Shown: one piece after another, positions 44,218 through 45,523 of the stretch
How positions within the stretch are numbered: position 1 is the first letter of the stretch
How the letters are laid out: the number at the start of each line of letters is the position of its first letter
Assembly: GCA_019413955.1 (NCBI GenBank)
Contig: DXMX01000007.1
Coordinates: forward strand, 2,176-47,698
Source: Collinsella sp.
GTDB taxonomy: Bacteria; Actinomycetota; Coriobacteriia; Coriobacteriales; Coriobacteriaceae
Length of the DNA: 45,523 nt
Reading direction: 5' to 3'
Made by a program: the position numbers and the translations under genes
Notes under the pieces: generated by a model
Databases searched by the model: none
The model's input: the letters and a program-made list of their open reading frames with translations, nothing else
Told to the model about the DNA's origin: nothing

Positions 44218-45333
44218 ATGAAGATGCTCGATTACGTTCAGCTTGCCCATGTGCGTATGGGGGAGAACCTCGAGCGTTCGTCTGAGCTGGTAGCGCAGCT
44301 CGTTGATATTTTCCAGTCCGGTTCTTTTGACGCGCTGCGCATCGTTGCTTCGGGTTCGTCGCGCCATGCCGCCGATTGCGCCCGCGATTACCTGCAAGAT
44401 GCCCTGCAAATGCAGGTGTCCGTTGTGACGCCCGAGGCCTTCGTTGATTTTGAACACACCTATCCGCAGCATGCGCTCAACATTGCCGTTTCGCAGAGTG
44501 GCTATTCGACCAATACGATTGCGGCGCTCGATTACATGCGCGCACACGATATGGCTGCAGTTGCGCTCACGGCAAACGTCGAGGCACCCATCAAGGAACA
44601 CGCTGACATCGTTCTTGACTACGGTGTGGGCGTCGAGTCGGTGGACTTTGTGACTCTGGGCGTCGAGGTGCTCGTTGAGTACCTGGTGCTCTTTGGTATT
44701 TACGGCGGTCAGGCGCGCGGAACGATTGACGCCAAGGGCGTTGCCCAGCGTCTTGACGACCTGCGCGAGGCCATCCAGGCCAATGCCGTGATGTGCAAGA
44801 CCGCCGAGGCATATGTCCAAGACCACATGCTCGAGCTTTCTGAGCACACGCCCGCCATGGTCGTCGGCAACGGCCCCAACTATGGCGTTGCCGAAGAGGC
44901 GGCCCTCAAGCTGAGCGAGACCATCAAGATTCCTGCCATGCATCACGAAGGCGAGGAGTTCGTCCACGGTCCCGAGATGCAGATCGTTCCGGGCTATCTG
45001 GTGTTTATCGTCGACGATCCGCAGGGGTCGGAGCGTCTTGCGAATATCGCTGATGCGCTATCGAACGTTACGACAAAAACGGTGCTGCTCACGGCCCATC
45101 CCAAGGGTAGGGCTCACGAGGTTGCGGTGCCTCAGGTGGCTCCGCTGCTCAGCGCAATTCCCAATCTTGTGTTCTTCCAGACGATTGCGGCCATGATAGC
45201 CGAGCGTCTGAAGTCATGGGACGTGCACCCGTATCTTGATGCTGTCTCCAAGCAAATGGAGGTCAAGGCAGAGGGCTACGAAGAGTCAGTCAATGCGCTT
45301 AAGGCCAAAGCGGCCGAGTGTTACGGAATGTAA
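44218..45333 (+). CDS. Double-SIS sugar-phosphate isomerase/deglycase
   Basis: A 371-residue cytoplasmic enzyme with two SIS (sugar isomerase) domains: residues about 33-160, with SGSSRHAADCARDYL and VSQSGYSTNTIAALD, and about 205-330, with AMVVGNGPNYGVAEEAALKLSE and HHEGEEFVHGPE. This layout is that of GlmS C-terminal domains and of FrlB/AgaS-type enzymes acting on amino-sugar phosphates or fructoselysine-6-phosphate. There is no glutaminase domain. GAGGTGA lies 4-10 nt before the ATG. Another SIS gene follows, suggesting catabolism of a glycated or amino sugar under control of the GntR pair. The exact substrate is open. Confidence 0.85.
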   Translation: MKMLDYVQLAHVRMGENLERSSELVAQLVDIFQSGSFDALRIVASGSSRHAADCARDYLQDALQMQVSVVTPEAFVDFEHTYPQHALNIAVSQSGYSTNTIAALDYMRAHDMAAVALTANVEAPIKEHADIVLDYGVGVESVDFVTLGVEVLVEYLVLFGIYGGQARGTIDAKGVAQRLDDLREAIQANAVMCKTAEAYVQDHMLELSEHTPAMVVGNGPNYGVAEEAALKLSETIKIPAMHHEGEEFVHGPEMQIVPGYLVFIVDDPQGSERLANIADALSNVTTKTVLLTAHPKGRAHEVAVPQVAPLLSAIPNLVFFQTIAAMIAERLKSWDVHPYLDAVSKQMEVKAEGYEESVNALKAKAAECYGM

Positions 45334-45393
45334 GCGGGTTTTGATGCCCGTTGGCATGGGGGATGTGGAAACAACCCCAGAAAGGAGAGACAA

Positions 45394-45523
45394 ATGAAGG
45401 AAACCGAGAAGATCGAGATCATGCATTTCGACCAGGAGGGCTATCTCGAGGACGGCAAGGCGCTCTACGAGACCGGCAAGAAGATGACCGCGCTCGCCGA
45501 CAAGGTCGCCGACGAGGGCTACG
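45394..45523 (+). CDS. SIS-domain-like protein, N-terminal part (partial)
   Basis: The gene runs off the window after 43 codons. It begins MKETEKIEIMHFDQEGYLED and continues with a helix (ALYETGKKMTALADKVADEGY) like the start of single-SIS proteins of the AgaS/FrlB type, just before the first beta strand. GAAAGGAGAG gives a strong ribosome site. It follows the double-SIS gene after 60 nt and is presumably in the same operon. Confidence 0.55.
   Translation, partial: MKETEKIEIMHFDQEGYLEDGKALYETGKKMTALADKVADEGY

Overview
The window looks like a chromosomal segment of a gut Coriobacteriia member, most consistent with Collinsella (inference, not a database match). It is GC-rich and has actinobacterial-type gene content: a TsaB-RimI-TsaD fusion, a large maltodextrin/glycogen block, and many GntR/LacI sugar regulators. 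Most genes look like housekeeping or sugar-use core genome. About 25.1-36.8 kb is an accessory island bounded by dead insertion sequences.

Layout. 0-4.8 kb: end of an NAD(P)HX repair gene, then alr, a family-4 uracil-DNA glycosylase, tsaE and a fused tsaB-rimI-tsaD. 4.8-10.3 kb: two giant hairpin repeats, a CstA-type transporter behind an apparent branched-chain-amino-acid leader peptide and attenuator, a protein with a JetD/DUF2220-like Toprim end, a third giant hairpin and tRNA-Gln. 10.3-12.4 kb: a peptidoglycan-binding protein and a polyprenyl synthase. 12.5-25.0 kb: a carbohydrate block holding a PTS EIIC-EIIB fused to a HAD phosphatase, a TreR-like GntR regulator, a complete sugar ABC importer (binding protein, two permeases, ATPase), and malQ-malP. 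Five near-identical palindromes of the form TTGTTTAAACAA lie in front of these units and suggest one regulon.

25.1-36.8 kb, accessory island: IS21 and IS110 remnants between 70-bp inverted repeats; a DUF2975/XRE pair; a compact RiPP-like cluster with two 39-residue five-cysteine peptides, an ABC-2 transporter of three genes, a radical SAM/SPASM maturase with a 1-nt frameshift near its 5' end, and a second ABC exporter; a dead IS1595-like transposase; a two-gene AAA15 ATPase plus PD-(D/E)XK nuclease module, probably defensive; and an IS3 orfA remnant. 36.8-45.5 kb: galE, a secreted coiled-coil/CHAP-like wall hydrolase, a fourth giant hairpin, murB, a LacI regulator, a hypothetical protein, two overlapping GntR-UTRA regulators, and two SIS-domain sugar-phosphate genes, the last cut by the window edge.

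The two most unusual signals are the five-cysteine peptide cluster and a repeat family present four times, in which a 69-nt conserved core with covarying internal base pairs is enclosed by perfect inverted arms of 31-42 bp that differ at every locus. Several smaller perfect fold-back palindromes, two of them in transposase debris, suggest that intrastrand template switching has acted repeatedly here.
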